DNA of 64,000 bases from Leptothoe sp034932105 (GCF_034932105.1 NZ_JAYGIG010000007.1:1-64000), one strand, 5' to 3'. Numbered from the stretch's first letter, positions 41,811 to 51,850 are shown. The notes: generated by a model from the letters alone, not told the origin. Program-made: numbers and translations.

Positions 41811-42440
41811 TTTAATTGAATTTGAATATATAAAACTCATTTCCTTTATCACTTGCTGACAAAAAATCAATATTCCATAAAATTGAAGCCATAAAACTAG
41901 TTTTATTAACCCTCAATTAACATTATTTTAATTAATGATTAATCGTTGTTTAAATAGAAACAGACATTACTTTTTTGATTTAGATATGCCTCCTATGTGA
42001 GTTAAGAATAAAGAAACTTAAAAGGGTAAATCTTGGTCAGGAAATTATCTAACAGAATTTTTCATAAAGATGGGGTTTGCAGCTCGTTAACCGTAGGCTT
42101 GGTTCTTATTTTACTTAATTGAGAATGGAGTCACTTTGAGCGCATCTAGCCTTATTTTTGTCACTTTGGGTGCATCTAGCCTTATTTTCGTCAATTTGTA
42201 GGGTGCCTCGAAACACTTAATAATCTTTGTTCGTAAGTGTTTTAGTGGTTTTTGTGGTCAGAAATATAACCCACATAATACGTATGACTTCTGCGAAAAG
42301 CTTGGCGAATTTCTATCACTAGCTATAGTCATAGCTAAGATATTTTGATGTCATCCGATCCAAGGGTTTTAACCAACAGTTTGTTTTTCTAAAAGAGCAC
42401 TGTTGATGCCCCTGTATTAGGTGTGAGAAATAAATAAGTT
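41811..42440. other. AT-rich porin upstream region with 30-bp tandem repeat
   Basis: A gene-free stretch of 630 bp. Two 30-bp units starting GTCACTTTGAGCGCATCTAG (42130-42159) and GTCACTTTGGGTGCATCTAG (42160-42189) stand in tandem, with a partial third GTCAATTTG (42190-42198), about 240 bp before the porin start. They may be regulator sites. No other feature is recognised; it presumably carries the long leader typical of porin genes. Confidence 0.65.
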
Positions 42441-43820
42441 ATGGCTAATTTTTTGAAAGCTTTTCTGGCTAGCCCCATCCTGCTGGGTGCTGCTTTTGCT
42501 GGTTCCGCTGTAGCGGCTGAGACTACTGAGACTTTCAGTGTTGATGCCCTGAGCAACCCTGAGTCCATCCAGCTGGCTCAGGTGACTAGTGTTTCCGAGC
42601 TATCTGACGTTCTGCCTTCTGACTGGGCCTACACTGCCCTGCAGCGTCTGGTAGAAGAGTACGGTTGTCTTGAGGGCTACCCCGACCGTTCCTTCCGTGG
42701 CAACCGTGCCCTGACTCGTTATGAGTTTGCCGCTGGTTTGAACGCTTGTTTGGACGTGATCGTTCAGCTTATCGGTGGTGGTGATGACCTCGACACTATC
42801 CGTCGCTTGCAGGAAGAGTTTGCAGCTGAGCTGGCTACCATCCGTGGTCGCGTTGACACTCTAGAAGCTGACGTAGCTGAGCTAGAAGCTAACCAGTTCT
42901 CTACCACTACTAAGTTGAAGGGTCAGTTGGACGCTCACTTGGTCATTCCTTTTGATGTAGAAGGTGAACTAGAAGACCAAGACGAAGTTACGTTTGAGTA
43001 TCGTGGTCGTCTAAACCTAGACACTAGTTTTACTGGCGAAGATCGTCTAAGGACTCGTTTGCAGTTTGGTGACAGCATTAATAGTGCTAACGGCATTCCT
43101 GGAAACCTGGCTCGTGATGGTGGTGGTGGTAATAATGTTGTCATTAATGACCTTTACTACAGCTTCCCCATCGGTAGCCGCGTCTCCGCTATTGTTGCTG
43201 CCAACGACATTGTTTCTGACGACTTTGTAACCAGCACTATCGTTCCTTTCGATGGTCCTGCTGTAGCTGATTACGGCGGTCCTCAGTTCTACGATCAGCT
43301 TGGCGTCGGTGGAGATTCTTTGGGTGTTGGTCTTAACATTTCCCTAACTGACAACATTATTCTTGACCTGGGCTATGCCACTGGTCGCGGTCAAGATGCT
43401 ACCAAGGGTGTCTTCGACGAGTATGAGTACATTGCCCAGTTGAACTTCCTAACCGATGGTCTGATTGATGCGGCTGTCACCTACATGGACGGTGAGAGCG
43501 GCGATGGTAATGGCGAAGAAGCCATCATCGCGGGTCTGTTGAGCCTAGATTTCGGCGGCTTCGTCCTGGGTGGTTACTATGCTGACCAAGATGGCGATGA
43601 CAGCTACCAGTTCGGTGCGGCTATTCCTAGCTTGCTAGGTGGTGGTGCTGCTGGTGTCTACTACGCCGAGGACTTCGATGACGACAGCGTGATTGAAGGC
43701 TACTATTCTGCCAAGATCAACAAGTACTGGACTCTGACTCCTGCGGTGATCTACGGTGATCCTGATGGCGGTGGCAACGATAGCCTCTATGGTGTTATCC
43801 GTTCCACTTTCAATTTCTAA
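42441..43820 (+). CDS. SLH-domain OprB/Som-type outer-membrane porin, copy 1
   Basis: A 459-residue outer-membrane protein. A signal peptide covers residues 1-27; an SLH domain (about 52-112, with DVLPSDWAYTALQRLVEEYG and GYPDRSFRGNRALTRYEFA) binds peptidoglycan; a short coiled coil (about 120-158) follows, then an OprB-like beta-barrel ending in aromatic F (STFNF). It matches SomA/SomB, the major cyanobacterial porins permeable to small inorganic ions. It is followed by a close paralogue. Confidence 0.94.
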   Translation: MANFLKAFLASPILLGAAFAGSAVAAETTETFSVDALSNPESIQLAQVTSVSELSDVLPSDWAYTALQRLVEEYGCLEGYPDRSFRGNRALTRYEFAAGLNACLDVIVQLIGGGDDLDTIRRLQEEFAAELATIRGRVDTLEADVAELEANQFSTTTKLKGQLDAHLVIPFDVEGELEDQDEVTFEYRGRLNLDTSFTGEDRLRTRLQFGDSINSANGIPGNLARDGGGGNNVVINDLYYSFPIGSRVSAIVAANDIVSDDFVTSTIVPFDGPAVADYGGPQFYDQLGVGGDSLGVGLNISLTDNIILDLGYATGRGQDATKGVFDEYEYIAQLNFLTDGLIDAAVTYMDGESGDGNGEEAIIAGLLSLDFGGFVLGGYYADQDGDDSYQFGAAIPSLLGGGAAGVYYAEDFDDDSVIEGYYSAKINKYWTLTPAVIYGDPDGGGNDSLYGVIRSTFNF

Positions 43821-43886
43821 GCCCCAGTCTTAGAACAGTCCATGGACTCTATGAAAATCTAGAGCCCATGGACAAACCCCTTTCAT

Positions 43887-43921
43887 CCTAAGAACCCAAT
43901 CCATTGGATTGGGTTCTTAGG
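43887..43921. terminator. 17-bp perfect palindrome after porin 1
   Basis: The arms around 43904 are perfectly complementary over 17 bp with a single central base (CCTAAGAACCCAATCCA and its inverse). It is 66 bp after the porin stop. No T-tract follows, so it may be a stabilising 3' hairpin. The rest of 43821-44322 is AT-rich and must include the porin-2 promoter. Confidence 0.6.
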
Positions 43922-44322
43922 TACTTGACCTTAGTAGGCAATGAAACCCCAGGTTCCTCGTTTCTACTTTTTTCTTTTCAAACCTCAGTAGCTGTCCATA
44001 AACCCTAGTAACCCCCTTAGATGGTCTTCTGGGATGTACCAACATTACAGCTGTCACAGCTGAAACTATTTTCAAAAAAAAATAGCAGACCATACAAGAT
44101 GCCAGCAGAGTAACTCGGTCCTAATTGATTCATTTTTTTGAACATTAAGGTAGCTGAGTTTACTGGTTCTTCCTGGAATGATCTGCTAGCATATTTATCT
44201 AGAAGCGTTTGTTGCGTAATTTGCTACGTAATACTGCTTCGTTTACGTGTTTAACCGTATAGATTTCAGCGATTTTGCTGGTGTTCGTCTCGGTTTACTA
44301 AGGTGTGAGGAGAAAATTAAAA

Positions 44323-45693
44323 ATGTCTAATCTTTGGAAAGCTTTTCTGGCTAGCCCCATCCTATTGGGCGCTGCTTTTGCTGGTTCCGCTGTAGCGGCT
44401 GAGACTGTAGAGACTGTCAGTGTTGATGCCCTGAGCAACCCTGAGTCCATCCAGCTGGCTCAGGTGACTAGTGTTTCCGAGTTATCTGACGTTCTGCCTT
44501 CTGACTGGGCCTACACTGCCCTGCAGCGTCTGGTAGAAGAGTACGGTTGTCTTGAGGGCTACCCCGACCGTTCCTTCCGTGGCAACCGTGCCCTGACTCG
44601 TTATGAGTTTGCCGCTGGTTTGAACGCTTGTTTGGACGTAATCGTTCAGCTTATCGGTGGTGGTGACGACCTCGACACTATCCGTCGCCTGCAGGAAGAG
44701 TTTGCTGCTGAGCTGGCTACCATCCGTGGTCGTGTTGACACCCTAGAAGCTGACGTAGCTGAACTAGAAGCTAACCAGTTCTCTACCACCACTAAGTTGA
44801 AGGGTCAGTTAGACGCTCACTTGGTCGTTCCTTTTGATGCAGACGGTGACGACGACGAAGTTACGTTTGAGTATCGTGGTCGTCTAAACCTAGACACTAG
44901 CTTTACTGGCGAAGACCGTTTGCGTACTCGTCTGCAGTTTGGTGATAACATCAACGCCCTTGGCGGCGTTCCCGGTGGATTCGCCAACTCTGCTGGTACT
45001 GATGATAATGTTGTCATTAATGACCTTTACTACAGCTTCCCCATCGGTAGCCGAATCTCCGCTATCGTTTCTGCTAACAGCACCGTTTCCGATGACTTCG
45101 TAACCAGCACTATCGTTCCTTTCGATGGTTCTAGTGTGGCTGATTACGGCGGTCCTCAGTTCTACGATCAGCTTAGCGTCGGTGGAGATTCTTTGGGTGT
45201 TGGTTTCAACGTCGCCTTCACTGACAACATTATCCTTGACCTGGGCTATGCCACTGGTCGCGGTCAAGATGCTACCAAGGGTATCTTCGACGAGTATGAG
45301 TACATTGCTCAGTTGAACTTCCTAACCGATGGTCTGATTGATGCGGCTGTCACCTACATTGACGGTGAGAGCGGCGATGGTAATGGCGAAGAAGCCATCA
45401 TCGCAGGTCTGTTGAGCCTAGATTTCGGCGGCTTCGTCCTGGGTGGTTACTATGCTGACCAAGATGGCGATAGCAGCTTCCAGTTTGGTGCGGCTGTTCC
45501 TAGCTTCCTGGGTGGTAGTGCTGCTGGTGTGTACTATGCCGAGGACTTCGATAACGACAGTGTGATTGAAGGTTACTATTCTGCCGAAATCAACAAGTAC
45601 TGGACTCTGACTCCTGCTGTGATCTACGGTGATCTTGATGGTGATGACAACGATAGCCTCTATGGTGTTATCCGTTCCACTTTCAACTTCTAA
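44323..45693 (+). CDS. SLH-domain OprB/Som-type outer-membrane porin, copy 2
   Basis: A 456-residue paralogue of the upstream porin, with the same signal peptide, SLH domain, coiled coil and barrel. Residues 10-175 are almost identical to copy 1; differences cluster in presumed extracellular loops (for example DGDDDE versus EGELEDQDE, and the NALGGVPGGF region). ATG 44323 is chosen over GTG 44305 because GAGGAGA lies 9 bp upstream. The pair may be differentially expressed, as reported for som genes elsewhere (inference). Confidence 0.94.
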   Translation: MSNLWKAFLASPILLGAAFAGSAVAAETVETVSVDALSNPESIQLAQVTSVSELSDVLPSDWAYTALQRLVEEYGCLEGYPDRSFRGNRALTRYEFAAGLNACLDVIVQLIGGGDDLDTIRRLQEEFAAELATIRGRVDTLEADVAELEANQFSTTTKLKGQLDAHLVVPFDADGDDDEVTFEYRGRLNLDTSFTGEDRLRTRLQFGDNINALGGVPGGFANSAGTDDNVVINDLYYSFPIGSRISAIVSANSTVSDDFVTSTIVPFDGSSVADYGGPQFYDQLSVGGDSLGVGFNVAFTDNIILDLGYATGRGQDATKGIFDEYEYIAQLNFLTDGLIDAAVTYIDGESGDGNGEEAIIAGLLSLDFGGFVLGGYYADQDGDSSFQFGAAVPSFLGGSAAGVYYAEDFDNDSVIEGYYSAEINKYWTLTPAVIYGDLDGDDNDSLYGVIRSTFNF

Positions 45694-45716
45694 GTTTCAT
45701 CGCTTAGGGTTTTAAC

Positions 45717-45746
45717 AAAAAGGCCCCGCATTAGCGGGGCCTTTTT
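45717..45746. terminator. bidirectional terminator between porin 2 and purF
   Basis: A 13-bp perfect stem (AAAAAGGCCCCGC with its complement) has an ATTA loop, with A-tract and T-tract ends. It serves the convergent porin 2 and purF transcripts. Confidence 0.92.
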
Positions 45747-45801
45747 GTTGTTGTGACAAGGGCGACCCTTTGGGGGCCATCCCGTGTGGTTGTTCCGCTG
45801 T

Positions 45802-47292
45802 CTAAGCTTCCACCGGTGTTTTTTCTAGCATTAGTTTGGACCGTTTGAACATTTCAGGAATGTCTACAGGATATTGGCCAGTAAAACAGGCGGAGCAAAA
45901 TGTGCTGGTGTCTTGCTGGGTGGCTGTCAACATCCCTTCCCAACTTAAGTAGGCTAGGGAATCTACTCCGATGTGGGCTTCAATTTCCTTCACCGATTTG
46001 GTAGCGGCAATCAGCTGGTCTTGACTGTCTGTATCAATGCCGTAAAAGCAGGGATGGGTAACCGGTGGCGATGAAATTCGCATATGGACTTCGGTGGCTC
46101 CGGCATCCCGGAGGGCTTTGACGATTTTGCCGCTGGTGGTGCCTCGCACAATGGAATCATCCACTAGCAAAATTCGCTTACCTTGCAGCACATCCCGCAG
46201 GGGATTTAGTTTAATGCGAATGCCTGCTTCCCGCATTATTTGGGTGGGTTGAATAAAGGTGCGGCCCACGTAGCGGTTTTTGATCAGACCTTCTGCATAG
46301 GGAATGCCGGAGGTTTCGGCAAAGCCGATGGCGGCAGGAATGCCTGAGTCAGGGACGGGCATGATCAGGTCCACATCCGCCGATGATTCTTGGGCCAAAA
46401 TATTGCCCAAACGCTTGCGATAGCTATAGAGGCTTTCCCCGTGGTAGATGCTGTCAGGCCGGGCAAAGTACACCATCTCAAAAATACAGAGGCGGCGTTC
46501 GGGCTGGGCCCACTGAACTGATTTAAGACCCGCTTCACTGATCCAGATCAGTTCACCGGGCTGAACGTCACGAATATGGTGGGCATTGACAATGTCTAGG
46601 CCACAGGTTTCAGAGGCTACGGCATATTGACCGGGACCATTGTGGGGGTCATCGCCCCCAAAGTAGCCCAGGACCAGGGGGCGGATGCCGTTGGGATCGC
46701 GGATGGCTAAGATGCCTTCTGGGGTGGCAATGGTGAGGCTAAAGGCTCCTTCACAGCGCTTACAGGCATCGATAGCTGCAGCTATCCAGTCTTTGCCTTC
46801 ATTTACGGCATCTGCCATAAATAGGGCAATGAGTTCGGTGTCGGTGGTGGTGAGCAGCGTATGGTTGCGTTTAAGCAGTTCTTCACGCAGCGTACTAGCA
46901 TTGACCACATTGCCGTTGTGGGCCAGGGCCATGTCCCCAAGACGGGTGTTTACAATGGCTGGCTGGGCATTGGCAACACGGCTAGACCCTGTGGTGGAGT
47001 AGCGGTTATGGCCGATGGCCCACTGCCCAGGCAGACGCTGCAACACTTCTTCGTCAAAGACTTGGGACACCAGTCCCATGTCTTTGTGGACGTTAATGGA
47101 GCCATGGTCGAAGGTGGCAATGCCAGCGGATTCTTGGCCCCGGTGTTGTAAGGCGTAGAGGCCAAAGTAGCTCAGAGTGGCGACATCGTCGGTAGGGGAA
47201 AAGACAGCGAATACGCCACAGGCTTCTTCTGGCTTATCAGGGCGAACATCCACGGCAGAAGGGTGGGAAAAAGTCTTGGGGGGAAGAGGCAT
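45802..47292 (-). CDS. purF: amidophosphoribosyltransferase
   Basis: A 496-residue enzyme of the first step of purine synthesis (PRPP plus glutamine to phosphoribosylamine). A short propeptide precedes the nucleophile Cys in EEACGVFAVF (residue 25 from this start). The glutaminase domain has YFGLYALQHRGQESAGI, and the PRTase domain has the PRPP loop ILLVDDSIVRGTTSGK. Cys residues near the C terminus (FCSACFTG) could ligate an Fe-S cluster as in the Bacillus type. ATG 47292 is preferred to a TTG at 47322. Confidence 0.97.
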   Translation of the reverse strand: MPLPPKTFSHPSAVDVRPDKPEEACGVFAVFSPTDDVATLSYFGLYALQHRGQESAGIATFDHGSINVHKDMGLVSQVFDEEVLQRLPGQWAIGHNRYSTTGSSRVANAQPAIVNTRLGDMALAHNGNVVNASTLREELLKRNHTLLTTTDTELIALFMADAVNEGKDWIAAAIDACKRCEGAFSLTIATPEGILAIRDPNGIRPLVLGYFGGDDPHNGPGQYAVASETCGLDIVNAHHIRDVQPGELIWISEAGLKSVQWAQPERRLCIFEMVYFARPDSIYHGESLYSYRKRLGNILAQESSADVDLIMPVPDSGIPAAIGFAETSGIPYAEGLIKNRYVGRTFIQPTQIMREAGIRIKLNPLRDVLQGKRILLVDDSIVRGTTSGKIVKALRDAGATEVHMRISSPPVTHPCFYGIDTDSQDQLIAATKSVKEIEAHIGVDSLAYLSWEGMLTATQQDTSTFCSACFTGQYPVDIPEMFKRSKLMLEKTPVEA

Positions 47293-47479
47293 CGTGAGTC
47301 CACTTAGCGTTAATAACGGCAAAAAGAGGTGACTAAGGTCTATGGGCTTAAGACGCTAGCGGCTTGTGTAACTTGATAGGGGGCTGGGAAAAAGGGGCTT
47401 AATATTTTCTTAATCAGTATGATCCTAGCATCCTAAGCAGGATGCTAAGCCATTGCTCTATGAGATTAAGCAGAGTTGT

Positions 47480-49819
47480 TTAGGCAACTAGGGCTCTTTC
47501 TATAGCGTAGTGCCAACCATCGGCCATGGTGGCAATGTCTAAATTGATTAAGGTTTCATGGGGGGATAGTTGGAGGATGAGCTGACTCTCGGCTGTGTTG
47601 ACGGTGCCGATTTGGCTCCATGGGAGCTTGAGCTGGTGACTGAGGTAGCTTTCCCAAGCGGTTTTGTGGGTGGGGGCTACGGTGACAATAATGCGAGCGC
47701 CCCCTTCACCGAAGAGTAGGGTGTCATAGCGTTGGTCTGTGGTATTGGGCACTGTGATGGTGGCTCCAAGGTTGCCGCCGATGGCGGACTCGGCTAGTGC
47801 GATCGCAACTCCACCCTCAGCACAGTCATGGGCCGCCGTAATCCAACCCTGACGAATCCCATAGCGACAAGCAGCCTGCACCGCTAGCTCCAGGTCAATG
47901 TTCACCTGGGGCGGCTTGCCTGCCACCTGACCATGGATCACCTTCAGATATTCCGATGCCCCCAGGGTCACCGTCCCGTCAGCCCCCTCCCCCAGGGGTG
48001 TCCCCAGCAGGTAAATCTGATCGCCGGGATTTTGCCAGCTTTGACCACAAATCTGATCCAGGTCGTCAATCACACCCACCATTCCCACCACAGGGGTGGG
48101 ATAGATCGGCTGAGGGTTGCCCTCACTATCAACAGTTTCGTTATAGAGCGACACATTGCCACCGGTTACCGGCGTATCAAACCGCCGGCAGCCGTCAGCT
48201 AGCCCCCGACAAGCCTCTGCCAGCTGCCAGTAACCCACAGGCTTTTCAGGACTACCAAAATTCAAGTTATCCGTCACCGCAATCGGTTCTGCTCCGACGC
48301 AGCTCAGGTTGCGGGCGGCCTCTGCCACCGCCGCCAGTCCCCCCTCATAGGGATTGAGATACACGTAACGGGGATTGCAGTCCGTGGTGGCCGCCACCCC
48401 AGAATTACTACTGCTACCGTCATCTCCTTCTAGGGGACGCAATCGTAAAATTGCCGCATCCGCCCCCCCCGGCAGCATCACCGTATTGTTTTGCACCTGG
48501 TGGTCATATTGGTGATAGACCCACTGTTTGGACGCAATGGTCGGTGTGCTTAGCAGGGCCAACATCACCTCATTCCATGACTGCTGGTTAATCCCCGCCG
48601 TCGAACAATCCCCTAGGCTGCTCTCCTGCCAGGCCCAGGCCGTTTGCACATAGGCCGGGGGCTCTGCCAACACCTCCCGCTCATACAGCGGTGTATTATC
48701 CGCCAAGGCCGCCGCTGGTACCTCCGCCGCCACTTCCCCCTGGAATAAAATCCGCACAACGGGCTCTTGGATCACTTCCCCAGCTACCACGGCATGTAGG
48801 CCCCAGCGCTCAAAAATATCAATTAATTCCTGCTCGCGGCCCTTGTGCCCCACAAACAGCATGCGTTCCTGGGACTCTGACAACAGATACTCATAGGGCA
48901 CCATGCCCGTTTCCCGTACCGGTACCTTATCTAGGTCTAGTTCAATCCCCACCCCTCCATTCACAGCCATTTCAGAGGTGGAACAGGTGATACCTGCGGC
49001 CCCCATATCCTGAGCTGCCACCACTGCCCCGGTTTTAAACGCTTCTAGACAGGCCTCCACCAGGGATTTTTCTAAAAACGGATCCCCCACTTGGACCGCC
49101 GGGCGATCAGCCTCCGACTTATCGGTCAGTTCGGCACTGGCAAAGCTGGCTCCCCCCATGCCATCCCGCCCGGTGGTGGAGCCCACATAGAGCACCGGAT
49201 TGCCAATGCCCGCCGCGCCAGACTTGACGATGTCTGTGGTTTCCATCAGGCCAATGGCCATGGCATTCACCAGGGGGTTGCCCGCATAGGCGGCATCAAA
49301 ATAAATTTCCCCCCCTACGGTGGGCACCCCAAAACAGTTGCCATAGTGGGAAATCCCGGAGACGACACCTGAGAAAATTCGCCGCGTGTTGGGGTCATCC
49401 AGGGGGCCAAACCGCAATGCGTTCAATGCAGCAATGGGCCGTGCCCCCATGGTAAAGATGTCGCGCAGAATGCCCCCCACCCCGGTGGCAGCCCCTTGAA
49501 ACGGTTCAACCGCCGACGGGTGATTGTGGGATTCAATCTTAAACACCAGCCGCTGGCCGTGGCCCACGTCGACCACGCCAGCATTTTCCCCCGGCCCCAC
49601 TAAAATGCGTGGTCCCTCGGTGGGAAACTGTTTGAGCAATGGTCGAGAATTCTTATAACAGCAATGTTCTGACCACATCACCCCGAACATGCCTAGCTCA
49701 GCTCGGTTGGGATGACGCCCTAATCGCTGAACAATTTCAGCATATTCGCCTGGTTTTAGCCCCTCAGAAGAAATTTCTTCCTCAGAACACGGAATTTGGG
49801 TGGATGCAGTCGTAGACAT
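47480..49819 (-). CDS. purL: phosphoribosylformylglycinamidine synthase subunit PurL
   Basis: A 779-residue enzyme of the small (PurLQS-type) form, lacking the glutaminase domain, so separate PurQ and PurS must exist elsewhere. Characteristic motifs are WSEHCCYKNSRPLL, the catalytic HNHPSAVEPFQGAATGVGG segment, GGEIYFDAAY and DMGAAGITCSTSEMA. It converts FGAR to FGAM. It sits upstream of purF on the same strand with a 187-bp gap, the usual cyanobacterial purL-purF order. ATG 49819 is chosen; TTG 49849 adds ten residues. Confidence 0.97.
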   Translation of the reverse strand: MSTTASTQIPCSEEEISSEGLKPGEYAEIVQRLGRHPNRAELGMFGVMWSEHCCYKNSRPLLKQFPTEGPRILVGPGENAGVVDVGHGQRLVFKIESHNHPSAVEPFQGAATGVGGILRDIFTMGARPIAALNALRFGPLDDPNTRRIFSGVVSGISHYGNCFGVPTVGGEIYFDAAYAGNPLVNAMAIGLMETTDIVKSGAAGIGNPVLYVGSTTGRDGMGGASFASAELTDKSEADRPAVQVGDPFLEKSLVEACLEAFKTGAVVAAQDMGAAGITCSTSEMAVNGGVGIELDLDKVPVRETGMVPYEYLLSESQERMLFVGHKGREQELIDIFERWGLHAVVAGEVIQEPVVRILFQGEVAAEVPAAALADNTPLYEREVLAEPPAYVQTAWAWQESSLGDCSTAGINQQSWNEVMLALLSTPTIASKQWVYHQYDHQVQNNTVMLPGGADAAILRLRPLEGDDGSSSNSGVAATTDCNPRYVYLNPYEGGLAAVAEAARNLSCVGAEPIAVTDNLNFGSPEKPVGYWQLAEACRGLADGCRRFDTPVTGGNVSLYNETVDSEGNPQPIYPTPVVGMVGVIDDLDQICGQSWQNPGDQIYLLGTPLGEGADGTVTLGASEYLKVIHGQVAGKPPQVNIDLELAVQAACRYGIRQGWITAAHDCAEGGVAIALAESAIGGNLGATITVPNTTDQRYDTLLFGEGGARIIVTVAPTHKTAWESYLSHQLKLPWSQIGTVNTAESQLILQLSPHETLINLDIATMADGWHYAIERALVA

Positions 49820-49890
49820 TAATAGGGATGAGTTGGCGGGGGTGGACAAGGCTTGATTTTAAACCCTCCCACTGCGCATCACTCATCTTG

Positions 49891-49929
49891 TAAAAAAAAA
49901 CCGACAGAACTCCCGCGAGTTCTATCGGC
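49891..49929 (-). terminator. intrinsic terminator downstream of the 50129-50761 gene
   Basis: CCGACAGAACT and AGTTCTATCGG pair with one G-T match; on the minus strand the RNA ends in a run of nine U. It separates the preceding unknown gene from purL. Confidence 0.88.
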
Positions 49930-50128
49930 TGGTTGTGTGTTCCCTGTAGATGACTCGGCTAGAGTTGAGTCATCCTTAGTATGCTGAATTTACCCAGGGG
50001 GGATAGCGATCCAAATCATGGTTAACCTGTGATTCTGATCACATTTGATCACATTTTGCTTGATGTGGATCACTGCTGGCCGTTGGCCGTGAATGGTGAC
50101 AAGTGGCTACAGGGGGGAACCCTGGCCC

Positions 50129-50761
50129 CTATCCCATGACTCCCAAGGTATTTTTCCAGGTGAGTTCTTTGCAGAGCACCTGTAATGCCCGTTGCTCATT
50201 GTCGTTGAATAGGTCAGAGGTCCCCAGCTCAGTCAGGACTTGCTGGGTCAGCTGGTTGGCAAAGGTGCCGCCGCCGTTCAGCAGATGTCCGTAGTATTTA
50301 AACTGAGGCCGGTGCTCAGAGTCCAGGTGGAAGTGATGACGGCTTTGGGTATCCATGGCATACACTGGCGTGTTGACAGGTACGACATGCCGGGGAATTC
50401 CATGGTGACCGTAGATGTGACTGCCCTGGTACTCTAAATTGCCCACCAGCACCACATTCAAAAGGGTTTTAGTTTCTTGAATGAGGTCGGGGGTAAACAG
50501 GGGGTCGGGGGCACTGGTGAGTTGGGGGCCGCTGTTTAAAAAGGCTGGGTTGAACAGCTGGGAGTTGTAGATGATGCCCACGGCCCAATGTTGCTGATCG
50601 GTGTCGAGGGTGACAAACTGCCCAAAGCCGTAATCGTTGACGGCGGGCGGCGCAATTACATCCCGCTCCGTATCCAACTGAATCACATAGTCGCAGTGGG
50701 AATTAGATTTCACCACCGTGCCTAGTTTGCAGCCTCGGTGACTTTGTTTAGGGGACACCAT
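50129..50761 (-). CDS. conserved protein with HAS-barrel-like N terminus, unknown function
   Basis: A 210-residue cytoplasmic protein without membrane segments. The first 70 residues (GTVVKSNSHCDYVIQLDT, GQFVTLDT, WAVGIIYNSQL) resemble the small HAS beta-barrel found at the N terminus of HerA-type ATPases, but no ATPase domain follows. Many His and Pro residues lie in the middle (SHIYGHHGIPRHVVPV). The C-terminal segment is helical. No function is assigned. It is transcribed alone and ends at the terminator at 49891. Confidence 0.7.
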   Translation of the reverse strand: MVSPKQSHRGCKLGTVVKSNSHCDYVIQLDTERDVIAPPAVNDYGFGQFVTLDTDQQHWAVGIIYNSQLFNPAFLNSGPQLTSAPDPLFTPDLIQETKTLLNVVLVGNLEYQGSHIYGHHGIPRHVVPVNTPVYAMDTQSRHHFHLDSEHRPQFKYYGHLLNGGGTFANQLTQQVLTELGTSDLFNDNEQRALQVLCKELTWKNTLGVMG

Positions 50762-50874
50762 ACCTAACCTGGGTAAAGGGCGAATTGAGCAGACCTAAAC
50801 CATGTTCCAGTTGAAACTGGTCAGTTCTCCCACGGTAAAATGACCGTTCTGGATGGGGTTTCGGTTTAAGGATA

Positions 50875-50926
50875 AAAAATAGGGCAAAGGGAGTAAGATC
50901 AAATGTACTCCCTTTGCCCTATTTTT
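50875..50926 (-). terminator. intrinsic terminator of apcD
   Basis: Arms 50875-50895 and 50906-50926 are perfectly complementary over 21 bp with a 10-nt loop, ending in A-runs and T-runs. It lies 100 bp after the apcD stop. Confidence 0.9.
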
Positions 50927-51025
50927 AAACTAAATTCATCCTGGACTCAATGTCTTTAAGGTTTAGTTCTTACTTGGTTATGGACCACTAGTTATTGACC
51001 ATAGCCAGTGGGTAGGGACCTATGG

Positions 51026-51514
51026 CTAACTGGCCATGGCCTGAATGATGTAGTCGAAGTAGGGGGCTGCTTCCAACGCTTGGGACTCAGTCAATAGCGC
51101 CAGGGACGCATCTTTGAGACATTCAATGGCCGCCACCATGCCAGGTACAGGTACGTTAAGGGCGTTATACATTTCCCTTACGCCTTGAATGCCAATATCT
51201 TCAATGGGGTCCTGATTTCCAGCGATGATACCGTAGGTAATTAGCCGTAAATACCAGCCATAGTCCCTTAAGCAAAGGGCCCGTTCCTTTTGGCCAAAGG
51301 CATTGCCTCCGGGGGCAATGAAGTCTGGACGGCGACGCCACAGGGCTTTACTGGCCTGATCGACAATCTTTTTCTCATTTTCTGCCAGACTTTGGGCGAT
51401 GCTCAGGCGCTGGGGGCCCGTCTGGAGATAATCTTGGATGCCTTTGAGCTCGCCGCTGGTAGGATAGCGCAGCTCATCATCGGCATTGAGGATTACTTGG
51501 CTAACGACAGACAT
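51026..51514 (-). CDS. apcD: allophycocyanin-B alpha subunit
   Basis: A 162-residue phycobiliprotein. It begins MSVVSQVILNADDELRYPTS and has the bilin-binding C81 in ALCLRDYGWYLRL; VREMYNALNVPVPGM and APYFDYIIQAM match ApcD rather than ApcA. ApcD is one terminal emitter of the phycobilisome core and passes energy chiefly to photosystem I. As usual for apcD it stands apart from the apcABC operon and is followed by its own terminator. Confidence 0.95.
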   Translation of the reverse strand: MSVVSQVILNADDELRYPTSGELKGIQDYLQTGPQRLSIAQSLAENEKKIVDQASKALWRRRPDFIAPGGNAFGQKERALCLRDYGWYLRLITYGIIAGNQDPIEDIGIQGVREMYNALNVPVPGMVAAIECLKDASLALLTESQALEAAPYFDYIIQAMAS

Positions 51515-51850
51515 AGCTTAGTGAATTCGGTGACTCGTAGTAACTTCAGTGTAACGACTCTAGGGCACCGAAGGAAAGAATATCTTGGCCCTACTTAGTC
51601 CTGACTTGGAGATTTTTATCTTCTGAATAATAACTGGTTATGGTTCTGGGTCTGAGAGCTATGTTAAGAGAGTTTACAAAGCTACTACCCTGCCTGCGCA
51701 TGTTGATGGCTTTCAAATGCTGCGGACTTTTAAGATAACTGCGGATTTTAAAAACTACGGACTTGAAGCTGTTGTCCTAGAATTGAAGCCCACCGGTAGC
51801 ACATACTACCTCGATCTCTTATCCAGGCGGTCCCCATCGCAGACTTCACC
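51515..51850. other. 336-bp divergent intergenic region, apcD/rlmD
   Basis: It contains the apcD promoter. On the minus strand, GTTACACT and GTTACTAC lie 11 bp apart at about 51536-51560, weakly like a degenerate HLR1 element. No other gene or hairpin is seen. Confidence 0.35.

Noticed and set aside
48691..48990. Proline-rich frame antisense to purL
   Set aside because: PurL motifs on the opposite strand are unambiguous and the frame has no features.
51536..51560. HLR1-like GTTAC pair upstream of apcD
   Set aside because: Half-sites are mismatched and the spacing is 11 instead of 10 bp; too weak to call, mentioned only in the region entry.
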